Shown: positions 8,640-17,048, counted from the first letter of the stretch. The stretch is 19,630 nucleotides of DNA from Lachnospiraceae bacterium (GCA_024695225.1 JAILIO010000195.1:1-19630), one strand, 5' to 3'. Notes: generated from the sequence alone by a model not told the origin. Made by a program: numbers and translations.

Positions 8640-9638
8640 ATGAAGAAAATAGTGGTTCTCGGTGCAACAGGTAATGTAGGTTCATATTTTATGAAATATG
8701 CAAAAGAAAGGTATACCGGTGGTGAATTTGAATTGATCGCCGTAGGCCGCCGTGAGAAAGCTGAAGTCTTCGGCAGAATGGGAATACAGTATATTTCCAT
8801 GGATATTTCTGAAGAGAAAGAATTCGATAAGCTGCCCAAAGATGATGTTTATGCAGTCATTGATCTTGCGGCTGTGATCCCCGCCTATATGGACGGGTAT
8901 CACCCCGAACTGTATATCAGCTCCATCATAGAAGGAACCTATAATGTGCTTGAGTACTGCCGCAAAAATAATGTTGAGAAACTGCTGTATTCAACCAGCT
9001 GTTACGACATGTGGGAATATCCCGCAGGTACCGTTGTCAAGCCCGATATGCCCAGGAATTTCAGCTATGTGGGGGACCACGCGGTATATGTGATCTCCAA
9101 GAACGCTGCCTGTGAGCTGATAGAGCATTATCACCAGGAATACGGATTAAAAACATTTATTTTCAGATTCCCGACCATTTATTCCTATAGCCCCAATCAC
9201 TATATTTATCCCGATGGTGTTAAAAAACTTCGCCCCCTCTATAAACTGATCTTTAACGCTATGGAGGGTAAACCTCTGGATATCTGGGGCGATCCCTCAT
9301 ATTCAAAGGATATGATCTATGTTTATGATATGGCATACATGTTTTGCCTTGCCATTGAGGATCAGAAACTCCTGAAGGGATTTTACAATTGCGGCACAGG
9401 TGTGCCCGTGAATCAAATGGAGCAGATGGAAGCCATCAGAAAGGTGTTCTGTCCGCCGGACAAACAGTCTGAGATAATCGTCCTCCGGGATAAAACAGCA
9501 GGTGGCGGCATTTTGATGGATGTCCGTAACGCAAAGGAAGAACTCGGTTACGAACCGCAGTATGATGTTGTGAGAATGTTTGAAGATTTCAAAGAAGAGA
9601 TGAAATATGACCGTTTTGCCGAACTGAGAGGTAAATAA
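8640..9638 (+). CDS. NAD(P)-dependent extended SDR sugar epimerase/reductase
   Basis: This 332-residue cytoplasmic protein starts with a Rossmann strand and glycine motif (MKKIVVLGATGNVGSY) typical of NAD-dependent nucleotide-sugar epimerases and dehydratases. The catalytic pair is Tyr150 and Lys154 (YVISK), with the Ser/Thr partner in LYSTSCYDMW. Sugar 4,6-dehydratases carry an acidic TDE or TDK at that position, so this is more likely a 4-epimerase or reductase than a LegB/PseB dehydratase. FRFPTIYSY and the C-terminal FYNCGTG are normal for the family. A 55-bp gap with a strong ribosome binding site separates it from the FemAB-like gene, and 28 bp separate it from the synthase. It probably supplies or tailors a sugar for the nonulosonate genes; its substrate is unknown. 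Confidence 0.85.
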   Translation: MKKIVVLGATGNVGSYFMKYAKERYTGGEFELIAVGRREKAEVFGRMGIQYISMDISEEKEFDKLPKDDVYAVIDLAAVIPAYMDGYHPELYISSIIEGTYNVLEYCRKNNVEKLLYSTSCYDMWEYPAGTVVKPDMPRNFSYVGDHAVYVISKNAACELIEHYHQEYGLKTFIFRFPTIYSYSPNHYIYPDGVKKLRPLYKLIFNAMEGKPLDIWGDPSYSKDMIYVYDMAYMFCLAIEDQKLLKGFYNCGTGVPVNQMEQMEAIRKVFCPPDKQSEIIVLRDKTAGGGILMDVRNAKEELGYEPQYDVVRMFEDFKEEMKYDRFAELRGK

Positions 9639-9666
9639 ATACAATTCTGAATCGAGGGGAAAGCAT

Positions 9667-10659
9667 ATGCATACCATAGTTATAGCTGAGGCCGGGGTTA
9701 ACCACAACGGGGATATGAACCTGGCAAAAAAACTCATAGACGAAGCCAAAACAGCAGGGGCGGATTACGTCAAATTTCAGACAGCGGTTAATCCTACTTC
9801 AAAATATGCACCAAAAGCTGAGTATCAGAAACGGGAGACCGGGGCGGATGAAACCCAGTTGCAAATGGCTTTAAAACTTCGTCTGACTCTGGATCAGCAT
9901 TACGAACTATATGAATACTGCAATAAAGTCGGGATCGCTTATCTTTCAACAGCATTTGATATAGACAGCGTTCATTTCCTGGATTCACTGGATCTGCCTT
10001 TTTGGAAGATACCATCGGGAGAGATCACAAATCTTCCTTATCTGCTGGAGATTGCAAAGACGCATAAGCCTGTTGTCATGTCCACCGGAATGGCGGAACT
10101 GGATGAGATAAAAACGACTATCGGGATATTGAAAGAAAATGGAAGTGGGGATATAACCCTTCTTCAATGTCATACGGATTATCCCACTATGATGGAAAAT
10201 GTAAATCTCCGTGCCATGAATACTTTGGCAGATACATTTGATCTTCCTGTAGGGCTGTCGGATCACAGCATTGGCATAGAGGTTCCCATAGCTGCGACTG
10301 CCATGGGTGCCACAGTGATAGAAAAACATTTCACATTGGACAGAAATATGTACGGACCGGATCATAAAGCCAGCATCGAACCGGAGGGTTTGAGAGCCAT
10401 GATATCTGCAATCAGGAATATTGAGATCGCTCTTGGCGACGGGAAAAAGGAGTGTTCTCCTCTTGAAAGGAAGAATATCATCGTAGCCCGTAAAAGCATA
10501 GTGGCAAAACGGGACATCAAAAAGGGTGAGGTCCTTACAGAAGAAAATATCACCACAAAACGTCCGGGAAACGGAGTGTCTGCCATGAAATGGTTCGATG
10601 TTCTGGGGACAAAAGCTGTGCGTGATTTTGGTGAGGATGAACTGATATGTCTGGAGTAA
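9667..10659 (+). CDS. neuB: Nonulosonic acid synthase (NeuB/LegI type)
   Basis: This 330-residue enzyme should condense PEP with a 2-acetamido sugar (ManNAc, or a diamino-dideoxy analogue) to give a nine-carbon sialic-acid-like sugar. It starts MHTIVIAEAGVNHNGDMNLA, the hallmark NeuB opening, with KFQT near residue 40 and PSGEITNLPYL near 118. VGLSDHSIG and EKHFTLDRNMYGPDHKAS are the conserved metal and substrate loops. The C-terminal SAF antifreeze-like domain starts about residue 275 (RKSIVAKRDIKKGE) and includes KRPGNGVS. The stretch APKAEYQKRETGADETQLQM recalls legionaminate synthases more than classic NeuB, but that is judgement from memory. Its end overlaps the next gene by 13 bp. No CMP-sugar synthetase is seen in the window. 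Confidence 0.93.
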   Translation: MHTIVIAEAGVNHNGDMNLAKKLIDEAKTAGADYVKFQTAVNPTSKYAPKAEYQKRETGADETQLQMALKLRLTLDQHYELYEYCNKVGIAYLSTAFDIDSVHFLDSLDLPFWKIPSGEITNLPYLLEIAKTHKPVVMSTGMAELDEIKTTIGILKENGSGDITLLQCHTDYPTMMENVNLRAMNTLADTFDLPVGLSDHSIGIEVPIAATAMGATVIEKHFTLDRNMYGPDHKASIEPEGLRAMISAIRNIEIALGDGKKECSPLERKNIIVARKSIVAKRDIKKGEVLTEENITTKRPGNGVSAMKWFDVLGTKAVRDFGEDELICLE

Positions 10660-11825
10660 AGATATGCGCTGTGACCGGGAGCAGAGCCGAGTTTGGACAG
10701 CTTTTGCCACTTCTCAGGAAACTGGAGGAAGATGATTTCTTTGATCTTGACCTTGTGGTCACAGGTTCTCATTTATCCGGTGGGCAGGGGAGTACTATAG
10801 ATGAGATCGAGTCATCCGGCATACCCGTCGCTGAGAGGATTCCTATAACCGGTTTGAATGATAACTCACGGCCGGGGATTGCTTCGCAGATCGGTGAAGT
10901 GAGCTGTTCATTTTCATCTTATTTTGATTCCCACAGGCCTGACCTGCTGATCGCCATCGGCGATAGATATGAAATGTTTGGGGTTGGTATTGCAGCATCC
11001 ACCTTGCTCATACCCATCTGCCATATATGCGGTGGCAGTACTACCAGCGGGGCGATAGATGAAATATACCGTCATTCCCTGACCAAGATGAGTAATATTC
11101 ATTTTACTACCTGTGACACATACAGAAAAAGGGTCATCCAGCTGGGTGAGAACCCCGGCAGTGTATTCAATGTCGGCTCTTTAGCCATCGAGAATTGTTT
11201 GAAAGCAGAGACTCTGCCCAGGAATGATCTGCTCGGCCAGCTGGGGATGGATGTTGAAAAACCTTATTGTGTTGTAACATTCCATCCTGTCACTCTTGAG
11301 GCTGAATCATCGGAGGGAGAACTCCGTGAACTGATCGCCGCTTTTGATATGAATCCCCATTATCAATATCTGATCACCCTCTCAAATGCTGATTCCGGAG
11401 GAGATCTTATTAACCGTATATGGACGGAAGAAGGTCGTAGTAGGAGAAATTTTTTTGTTGTTTCATCCCTTGGGATGAAACGCTATCTCACGGCTTTAAA
11501 GTATTCTGAGATGATGATCGGAAATTCTTCCAGCGGGACCACGGAAGGGCCTGCTATGAAGATACCGGTCATCGATATAGGAGACAGGCAAAAGGGGAGA
11601 GAGTTCTCTGCCTGCGCCATCCACTGTGAACCTGATCGTTTGAGTATAGATAAGGCCATGAAAAAAGCAGAAACCCGGGAGTTTAGAGAAATAGCCCATA
11701 ATGTGGTGAATCCCTTCGGCGATGGAAGCACATCGGAAAAAATGATCTCTGTATTGAAGACATCCCTTTCTAAGGGGATCGATGTAAAGAAGGACTTTTT
11801 TGATATACGATTCGATATCAAATGA
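10647..11825 (+). CDS. neuC: Hydrolysing UDP-sugar 2-epimerase (NeuC/LegG type)
   Basis: This 392-residue GT-B-fold enzyme would hydrolyse and epimerise a UDP-HexNAc-type sugar to free the ManNAc-type substrate of the adjacent synthase. Landmarks are the N-terminal VTGSRAEFGQL, the GDR motif at Asp106 (GDRYEMF), SGAIDEIYRHSLTKMS, RKRVIQLGENP, VVTFHPVT and the nucleotide-binding GNSSSGTTEGP. The segment that normally reads HIHGGE reads H126-I-C128-G-G-S131 here, so a His and a Glu of the usual motif are both replaced. Frame and length are otherwise normal. The 13-bp overlap with the synthase gene indicates translational coupling. It is the last gene of the sugar run; a new promoter follows. 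Confidence 0.9.
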   Translation: MSGVKICAVTGSRAEFGQLLPLLRKLEEDDFFDLDLVVTGSHLSGGQGSTIDEIESSGIPVAERIPITGLNDNSRPGIASQIGEVSCSFSSYFDSHRPDLLIAIGDRYEMFGVGIAASTLLIPICHICGGSTTSGAIDEIYRHSLTKMSNIHFTTCDTYRKRVIQLGENPGSVFNVGSLAIENCLKAETLPRNDLLGQLGMDVEKPYCVVTFHPVTLEAESSEGELRELIAAFDMNPHYQYLITLSNADSGGDLINRIWTEEGRSRRNFFVVSSLGMKRYLTALKYSEMMIGNSSSGTTEGPAMKIPVIDIGDRQKGREFSACAIHCEPDRLSIDKAMKKAETREFREIAHNVVNPFGDGSTSEKMISVLKTSLSKGIDVKKDFFDIRFDIK

Positions 11826-11859
11826 AGTCATTCTGAGTTGTACAGGCCTTTTGTCTTAA

Positions 11860-11888
11860 TTGTCATAAAATGGCATATCTGATATAAT
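11860..11888 (+). promoter_or_regulatory. Sigma-A promoter for the BMP/kinase operon
   Basis: The -35 box TTGTCA (11860-11865) and the perfect -10 box TATAAT (11883-11888) are spaced exactly 17 bp. Transcription should start near 11895, leaving a leader of about 160 nt before the first BMP gene. It lies just after the neuC-type gene and marks a new transcription unit. Confidence 0.85.
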
Positions 11889-11894
11889 TAAGCG

Positions 11895-12019
11895 TTGATG
11901 TTTTGATGTAATCATTGATCAGGACGTCTTTGTTTCGGTATTTTTTTGATCAATAATGATCACTTGTTTATATATAGGTCATCCACAGATCCTGCTGTGC
12001 TGATCCTGGGACATGATCA
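11895..12019 (+). promoter_or_regulatory. Leader region with clustered TTGAT and TGATCA motifs (possible operator)
   Basis: Just past the predicted transcription start are TTGATG (11895), TTGATG (11903) and TTGATC (11915). The palindrome TGATCA occurs at 11916, 11947, 11957 and 12014. The middle pair is separated by AATA, so together they form a larger inverted repeat (11947-11962). The placement suits a repressor site or mRNA hairpin. TGATCA is also common in coding DNA here, so this is only suggestive. No riboswitch class was recognised. Confidence 0.35.
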
Positions 12020-12053
12020 TTACATACATTACAGTCAAGCCGGGGGATTGTTG

Positions 12054-13169
12054 ATGAAACTGAGTTCATCGGGAAAACTGATCATCATAGTTGCGGTCAT
12101 ACTTGCAGCCATAGTCATAGGAATGATAATGATAAGAGACAAGGAAGTTGATACAGATATCACATCAAAAACAACAAATGTGGGTCTTGTCATAACCGGG
12201 GCAAGGGATGATGCCAACTTTTGTCAGACACATTACGATGCTCTTACTCATATAAAAGAAGATCTGAATCTGAATGTCATTTGCAGTGAAGGGGTTACGG
12301 AGGATGAGGCTTGCCTTGATGCGATGAAGGATCTGATCGAACATAAAAGATGCGAGATCATCATCGCAGCTTCTTATGGATATGGGGAATATGTGACTAA
12401 AGCAGCTGAAGCATATCCTGATGTTTTTTTTATCAACCCATCCGGTACTGAAAAGCGTATAAATATGTCATCCTGTTTTGGGAGGATGTATCAGGCCAGA
12501 TATCTGTCAGGGATCGTTGCGGGAATGAAAACAGAGACGGGAGAGATCGGATATGTAGCCGCTTTCCCGATATCAGAGGTGATCCGAGGGATAAATGCAT
12601 TTACGCTGGGAGTCAGAAGTGTGGCTCCGGATGTGAATGTCCACGTGATCTATGTGAATTCCTGGGTCGACGATGATGTGGCGGAAAAGGGAAGCAATAT
12701 CCTTATGGAAAGATATCCTGATATAGACATCATGTCAATGCACACCAATTCTTTGGCTCCAAACAGGGTTGCCGCAGACAGAGGAATCTTCTCCATAGGG
12801 TTCAATATGGACAATGCAGAATTGTTTCCCGGCAGTTTACTTGCAGCATGCGAATGGAAATGGGACGAGTATTACAAAAAAACCATTCTCGACTGTCTTA
12901 AGGGAAAGTTTTACGGCAGTATTGACTGGATCAGCATGGAAGACGGGATCGTCGGGCTGTCAGAACCGACTTCAGCCTGTGCACCCGGTACAAAGGGAGC
13001 TGTGGAGCGGGCGGTCGGTGGCTTTGAAGACAGAAACTTTGATGTTTTCTACGGACCTGTTACGGACAATGAGGGCGTTCTGCGTATCCCGGAAGGCGAA
13101 TCCATGTCCGACGATGAAATGCTAAACCGGTTTGACTGGTATGTGGAGGGGGTCAGTGTTGAAGAATAA
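12054..13169 (+). CDS. Membrane-anchored BMP/PnrA-like binding protein, copy A
   Basis: This 371-residue protein belongs to the BMP (Med/PnrA-like) substrate-binding family, whose characterised members bind purine nucleosides. I start it at ATG 12054 (MKLSSSGKL) with GGGGG at 12042-12046; an upstream TTG at 11946 lacks such a site. Residues 9-27 form one strong hydrophobic helix with no Cys nearby, so there is no lipobox and it should stay anchored by an uncleaved helix with the domain outside. NVGLVITGARDDANFCQTHY opens the first lobe, and FGRMYQARYLSGIVAGM is the conserved BMP core. It is paralogous to the next gene, sharing RMYQxRYL, NSW and the tail DWYVEGV. No permease or ATPase adjoins it, so a sensing role with the downstream kinase is the best guess. 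Confidence 0.85.
   Translation: MKLSSSGKLIIIVAVILAAIVIGMIMIRDKEVDTDITSKTTNVGLVITGARDDANFCQTHYDALTHIKEDLNLNVICSEGVTEDEACLDAMKDLIEHKRCEIIIAASYGYGEYVTKAAEAYPDVFFINPSGTEKRINMSSCFGRMYQARYLSGIVAGMKTETGEIGYVAAFPISEVIRGINAFTLGVRSVAPDVNVHVIYVNSWVDDDVAEKGSNILMERYPDIDIMSMHTNSLAPNRVAADRGIFSIGFNMDNAELFPGSLLAACEWKWDEYYKKTILDCLKGKFYGSIDWISMEDGIVGLSEPTSACAPGTKGAVERAVGGFEDRNFDVFYGPVTDNEGVLRIPEGESMSDDEMLNRFDWYVEGVSVEE
13145..13152 (+). promoter_or_regulatory. Intragenic ribosome binding site for BMP copy B
   Basis: GGAGGGGG lies in the codons for the conserved C-terminal tail (WYVEGV) of copy A. It stands 6 bp before TTG 13159 and only 3 bp before GTG 13156, so it favours TTG as the start of copy B. Confidence 0.6.
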
Positions 13170-14259
13170 GGAATTATTCACAAGACTTGCATTCCTGGCC
13201 CTGAGCATATTACTGGTACTCGGGATCATTTATCTCATATTCAGTTTCAGGCCGGAAAGCGAGAGCAGTGCCATATCAGTAGGCGCAGTGTTTATCGGCT
13301 CTTCCGACGATGACGGCTGGAATGAAAGTCATTATAAAGGGATAATTAAGGCCTGCGAAGATCAATCCTGCCATGTTACCGCAAAATTTAATGTTCCGGA
13401 GGAGGCGGGACCTTTGGGCAAAGCTGTTTCCGAACTTGTGTCTAAGGGGTGCTCCTGTATATTCCTCACGAGTTACGGTTACGGCCTTTGTATCGACCCC
13501 ATAGCTGCAAAATATCCAAATGTAGCTTTTTATGATATATGCGGCGAGTCGGATGAAAAAAATTGCATGTCATATTTCGCAAGGATGTACCAGGTGAGAT
13601 ATCTTGCAGGTATCGTGGCAGGTTCCGTGACACAAAGCGATGTTTTAGGGTATGTTACAGCCATGCCTGTCCCGGAGACTATACGCTCGGTGAATGCTTA
13701 TGCCATGGGGGTTCACAGGGTCAATCCCTCTGCAAAAGTGATAGTGAATTACACCAACAGCTGGGATGACCGGGAGATGGAGGAAAGGGCTGTGAAAAAT
13801 CTGTCTGCAGCAGGGGCAGACCTGATCACCTTTCACGAAGACAGGGCCTATGCTCTGGACCTTGCAGATGAAATGGGGTTGTACAGTACTGGTTATAATT
13901 TTGTATATAAGGATTATTCCGACAAAATGCTGACAGCTGCCCTTATCAACTGGGATTATATATATGGCAAAGTCTTAAGCGATTATCTGAGCGGAAGAGC
14001 CAATTTTTCTCATAATTACTGGCTGGGGATAGACGACAATGCAGTCTCCCTTTATCCTTGTTCGGATCTGGTCACGGCAGACACAAGATCACTGGTGGAG
14101 GCTGAATCTGAAAGGATAAGCGGATGGAAAGATGTTTTTTCCGGGGAGATCTATGACAATAAGGGCAATATGCGATGTGGTGAAAACGAACGGATAAGTG
14201 ATGAAGAATTGTTTTATTATATGGACTGGTATGTGGAAGGCGTAGAAGTATATGAATGA
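13159..14259 (+). CDS. Membrane-anchored BMP/PnrA-like binding protein, copy B
   Basis: This second BMP-family protein has 366 residues from TTG 13159; GTG 13156 would add one residue. The start overlaps copy A by 11 bp. The N-terminus is a short basic stretch (KNKELFTR) and a hydrophobic helix at about residues 9-28, again without a lipobox Cys. The lobe begins ISVGAVFIGSSDDDGWNESHY, close to the usual BMP opening, and continues with YFARMYQVRYLAGIVAGS, VTAMPVPETIRSVNAY and NSWDD. The C-terminus DWYVEGVEVYE repeats the tail of copy A, so the pair arose by duplication. Differences in the first lobe suggest that the two may bind different ligands or form a heterodimer. It overlaps the hybrid kinase gene by 8 bp, which ties its expression to that kinase. 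Confidence 0.85.
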   Translation: MKNKELFTRLAFLALSILLVLGIIYLIFSFRPESESSAISVGAVFIGSSDDDGWNESHYKGIIKACEDQSCHVTAKFNVPEEAGPLGKAVSELVSKGCSCIFLTSYGYGLCIDPIAAKYPNVAFYDICGESDEKNCMSYFARMYQVRYLAGIVAGSVTQSDVLGYVTAMPVPETIRSVNAYAMGVHRVNPSAKVIVNYTNSWDDREMEERAVKNLSAAGADLITFHEDRAYALDLADEMGLYSTGYNFVYKDYSDKMLTAALINWDYIYGKVLSDYLSGRANFSHNYWLGIDDNAVSLYPCSDLVTADTRSLVEAESERISGWKDVFSGEIYDNKGNMRCGENERISDEELFYYMDWYVEGVEVYE

Positions 14260-16990
14260 GAGAAAGTCCCGGGAGGGTAACAGAACTGTATATGTGCTGG
14301 TGTTTTTTGCACTTGCCCTGATCATCGTAGGAATCGTTCTGAGAAACCGTATAGGAGTGCTGCTGGACTCCTACACGGAGAGTCAGACAGAAGAACAGGC
14401 CCGTGCTTATGCTCTTATCATGTCAGAAAAATTTGATTCCGAACTTGAGAATCTGGAATATATCTCATCTGTCCTGGGGCGTTCACTGGATGATATGGAT
14501 GATATGGTTCCGAGGATTTATGTGGAGCCGGGCATCAGACAGGGGCTGCTTTCCCTTGACGGGGAAGCACTCTACGGCGACCGTATAGATGCGAGGAAAT
14601 ACAGAGGTATCCAGGATTCTTTTAGGGGAAACAAAGCCATAACCTATGTGGAAAATGAAGGCCTGCTCCTGACATGTCCCGTTTATCACGGGTCAAATAT
14701 CTGTTATGTCCTTTATCGTCTGTGCCCCTTTGATGTCCTGGAGGATTATTTTGCCACTGAGATATACGAGGATCAGGGAAAGATATGCGTTACAACCAGG
14801 GATGATGATATAGTGATCCCGTTCTACAATTGCTCAGATGAGGATATGGCCTGGTTTGAAAGCAAAGATATCCGTAAAAGATTTAATCAGATGCATATGC
14901 AGATGGAAGTGTCTGTCGCTGCCGCCAAGACCTTTAATACCGACAGGGGAGAAATGCTTTTGTTTGAATCAGAGATCCCTGATACGGATTTCCTTGTGTC
15001 GGGATATGTCCCCAAGGCCGTGGCTTCCAAAGGGATCGGAAACATTACCCTTTTGGTGGTGTGGGTGTTTGGCCTTCTCATGCTGCTGGTCATGGTTGGG
15101 GCATTATATCTGACCAGGGTGAGCATAAAGGCCAGGGAAAGCGATGAATTGCGGGAGGCTAAAGCCATTGCGGAGGACGCATCCAAAGCCAAGAGTGATT
15201 TTCTGGCAAACATGTCGCATGAGATCAGGACACCTATAAATGTTGTACTGGGAATGAACGAGATGATCCTGAGGGAGAGCAGGGATGAAGCCATAAATGG
15301 TTATGCCTCCAATATAAGGAATGCAGGTAACACGCTGCTTGGGATCATAAACGATATACTGGATTTCTCAAAGATAGAGGCCGGGAAAATAGAGATCATT
15401 CCTGTGGAATATGATGTTTCGGCTGTTCTCTACGACCTTGTAACCCTCCTGAAAAACAGGGCAGAAAGCAAGGGTCTGACAGTTATTTACGACTTTGACA
15501 GGGATATCCCTAAAAAGCTGTATGGTGACGAGGTCAGGATAAAGCAGATAATAACAAACATCATCACCAACGCTGCAAAGTACACTGAAAAGGGCAGTGT
15601 CACATTTACCGTCGGGTGTGAAAAGACAGAAGAGCAGGAGGATGAGGTTGTACTGAATGTCGCTGTTGAAGACACCGGGATCGGGATAAAACCCGATGAT
15701 ATGAAAAAACTTTTTTCCGAATTTGAGAGGATCGAGGAAAAACGTAACCGGAATATAGAAGGAACCGGGCTGGGAATGAGTATCACCAAAAGCCTGCTTG
15801 AAAAGATGGATTCACATTTGGAAGTGTCCAGCGAATACGGAAAGGGTTCCGTGTTCAGTTTTTCACTGAAGCAGAAGGTCATGGATCCTGAACCCATAGG
15901 AGATTATCATGAAGCATACAAAGAGTTTTCCAAGGATCTTTCAGAACACAGAGAGAGCTTCAGAGCGCCCGCCGCAAAGATACTGGTGGTGGATGACAAT
16001 TTCATGAACCTTATGGTGTTCAAGAATCTGGTCAAGGAGACCGAGGTGCAGATCGACACCGGTGATAGTGGAGATGACGGTATCAGGTTAACCCTTTCCC
16101 AAAAATATGATATTATCTTCCTAGATCATATGATGCCAAATAAAGATGGGATCGAGACAATGAAAGAGATCCGGGGGGATGTGAGAAATATAAATAAAGA
16201 TACCCCCATGATCTGCCTTACTGCAAACGCCATAGCAGGGGCAAGGGAAGAATATTTAAGCGCAGGCTTCGACGATTATCTGACTAAGCCAATCGATTCT
16301 GATGAACTTGAGGAGATGATGATCAGATATCTGCCTGAAGAAAAGTTGGAGACGATAACAGAAAATGAGAAAAGAGAAACTCCAGCTGTGGATGATGGTA
16401 TTCCGGAGAACTTAAAGATACTTAAGGGGTCTCAGATAGATGTGAGCACCGGGATCAAAAATAACGGCGGAACAGACAGTTATATGACCATACTCCGGTT
16501 CTTCTACGACTCCATTGACAGCAAAAAACATGAACTGGATGAATATTATGCAAATAAAGATTATGACAATTACAGGATAAAGGTTCATGCTCTTAAGAGC
16601 TCCATCAGGATCATAGGGGCTGAGGAACTTGGAGAGCTGGCGCAGAAACTGGAGGATTCTGCCAAGAAGGGGGACCATGATTTCATAAATGAGCACCATG
16701 AGGCCTTCATTCAGGAGTACGCAGATCTCAAGGGTTTATTGAAACCCGTATGGGAGGACAGCAGGGAAGAGGAAAAGACCGTTGCCGATCCCGCAAGGAT
16801 AGCCAAAGCTTATGCGGATATAAAACAGGCAGCTGATGATATGGACTGTGACACATTGGACAAGATAATTGAAGAAATGGAAGGATACAGTATCCCCGAT
16901 GATGAATCTCAGTTGTGGGAAAAACTGAAGACTGCGACAGCTATGTTTGATTATGATTCCATAATCGATCTGTTGTCCGGGATCAACTGA
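14252..16990 (+). CDS. Hybrid sensor histidine kinase (HisKA-HATPase-REC-HPt)
   Basis: This 912-residue membrane kinase should run an internal phosphorelay. A first helix lies at about 13-32. A roughly 230-residue extracellular sensor region of unrecognised type follows, then a second helix at about 264-287. Next come HisKA with His323 (SHEIRTPIN) and an ATPase domain (NIITNAAKYT, DTGIGI, GTGLGMSI). A receiver domain has Asp581/Asp582 and phospho-acceptor Asp625 (FLDHMMP), with LTAN and TKP. An HPt domain has His779 (HALKSSIRIIGA). About 95 residues follow the HPt core with no domain I recognise. The gene overlaps BMP copy B, so one or both BMP proteins may present ligand to the sensor region, by analogy with periplasmic-binding-protein-linked kinases such as LuxPQ. 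No separate output regulator is seen in the window, so the final phosphate acceptor is unknown. Confidence 0.92.
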   Translation: MNERKSREGNRTVYVLVFFALALIIVGIVLRNRIGVLLDSYTESQTEEQARAYALIMSEKFDSELENLEYISSVLGRSLDDMDDMVPRIYVEPGIRQGLLSLDGEALYGDRIDARKYRGIQDSFRGNKAITYVENEGLLLTCPVYHGSNICYVLYRLCPFDVLEDYFATEIYEDQGKICVTTRDDDIVIPFYNCSDEDMAWFESKDIRKRFNQMHMQMEVSVAAAKTFNTDRGEMLLFESEIPDTDFLVSGYVPKAVASKGIGNITLLVVWVFGLLMLLVMVGALYLTRVSIKARESDELREAKAIAEDASKAKSDFLANMSHEIRTPINVVLGMNEMILRESRDEAINGYASNIRNAGNTLLGIINDILDFSKIEAGKIEIIPVEYDVSAVLYDLVTLLKNRAESKGLTVIYDFDRDIPKKLYGDEVRIKQIITNIITNAAKYTEKGSVTFTVGCEKTEEQEDEVVLNVAVEDTGIGIKPDDMKKLFSEFERIEEKRNRNIEGTGLGMSITKSLLEKMDSHLEVSSEYGKGSVFSFSLKQKVMDPEPIGDYHEAYKEFSKDLSEHRESFRAPAAKILVVDDNFMNLMVFKNLVKETEVQIDTGDSGDDGIRLTLSQKYDIIFLDHMMPNKDGIETMKEIRGDVRNINKDTPMICLTANAIAGAREEYLSAGFDDYLTKPIDSDELEEMMIRYLPEEKLETITENEKRETPAVDDGIPENLKILKGSQIDVSTGIKNNGGTDSYMTILRFFYDSIDSKKHELDEYYANKDYDNYRIKVHALKSSIRIIGAEELGELAQKLEDSAKKGDHDFINEHHEAFIQEYADLKGLLKPVWEDSREEEKTVADPARIAKAYADIKQAADDMDCDTLDKIIEEMEGYSIPDDESQLWEKLKTATAMFDYDSIIDLLSGIN

Positions 16991-17048
16991 GAACAAGCTC
17001 GTTTTTTGCAATACGATAAGTGTTGACTGTATCACTGGAGAGAACAGA

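Noticed and set aside
9985..10710. Minus-strand open frame of 241 codons opposite the nonulosonate synthase
   Set aside because: It is a mirror of the well-conserved synthase and epimerase frames, with Cys/His-rich low-information sequence and no family signature.
11946..12053. Upstream TTG start that would lengthen BMP copy A by 36 residues
   Set aside because: It lacks a ribosome binding site, and the extra residues precede an otherwise normal basic-plus-helix N-terminus starting at ATG 12054.
17011..17036. Possible promoter (TTGCAA and TATCAC) between the kinase and EAL genes
   Set aside because: Both boxes are poor and the spacing is 18 bp; read-through from the upstream promoter is simpler.
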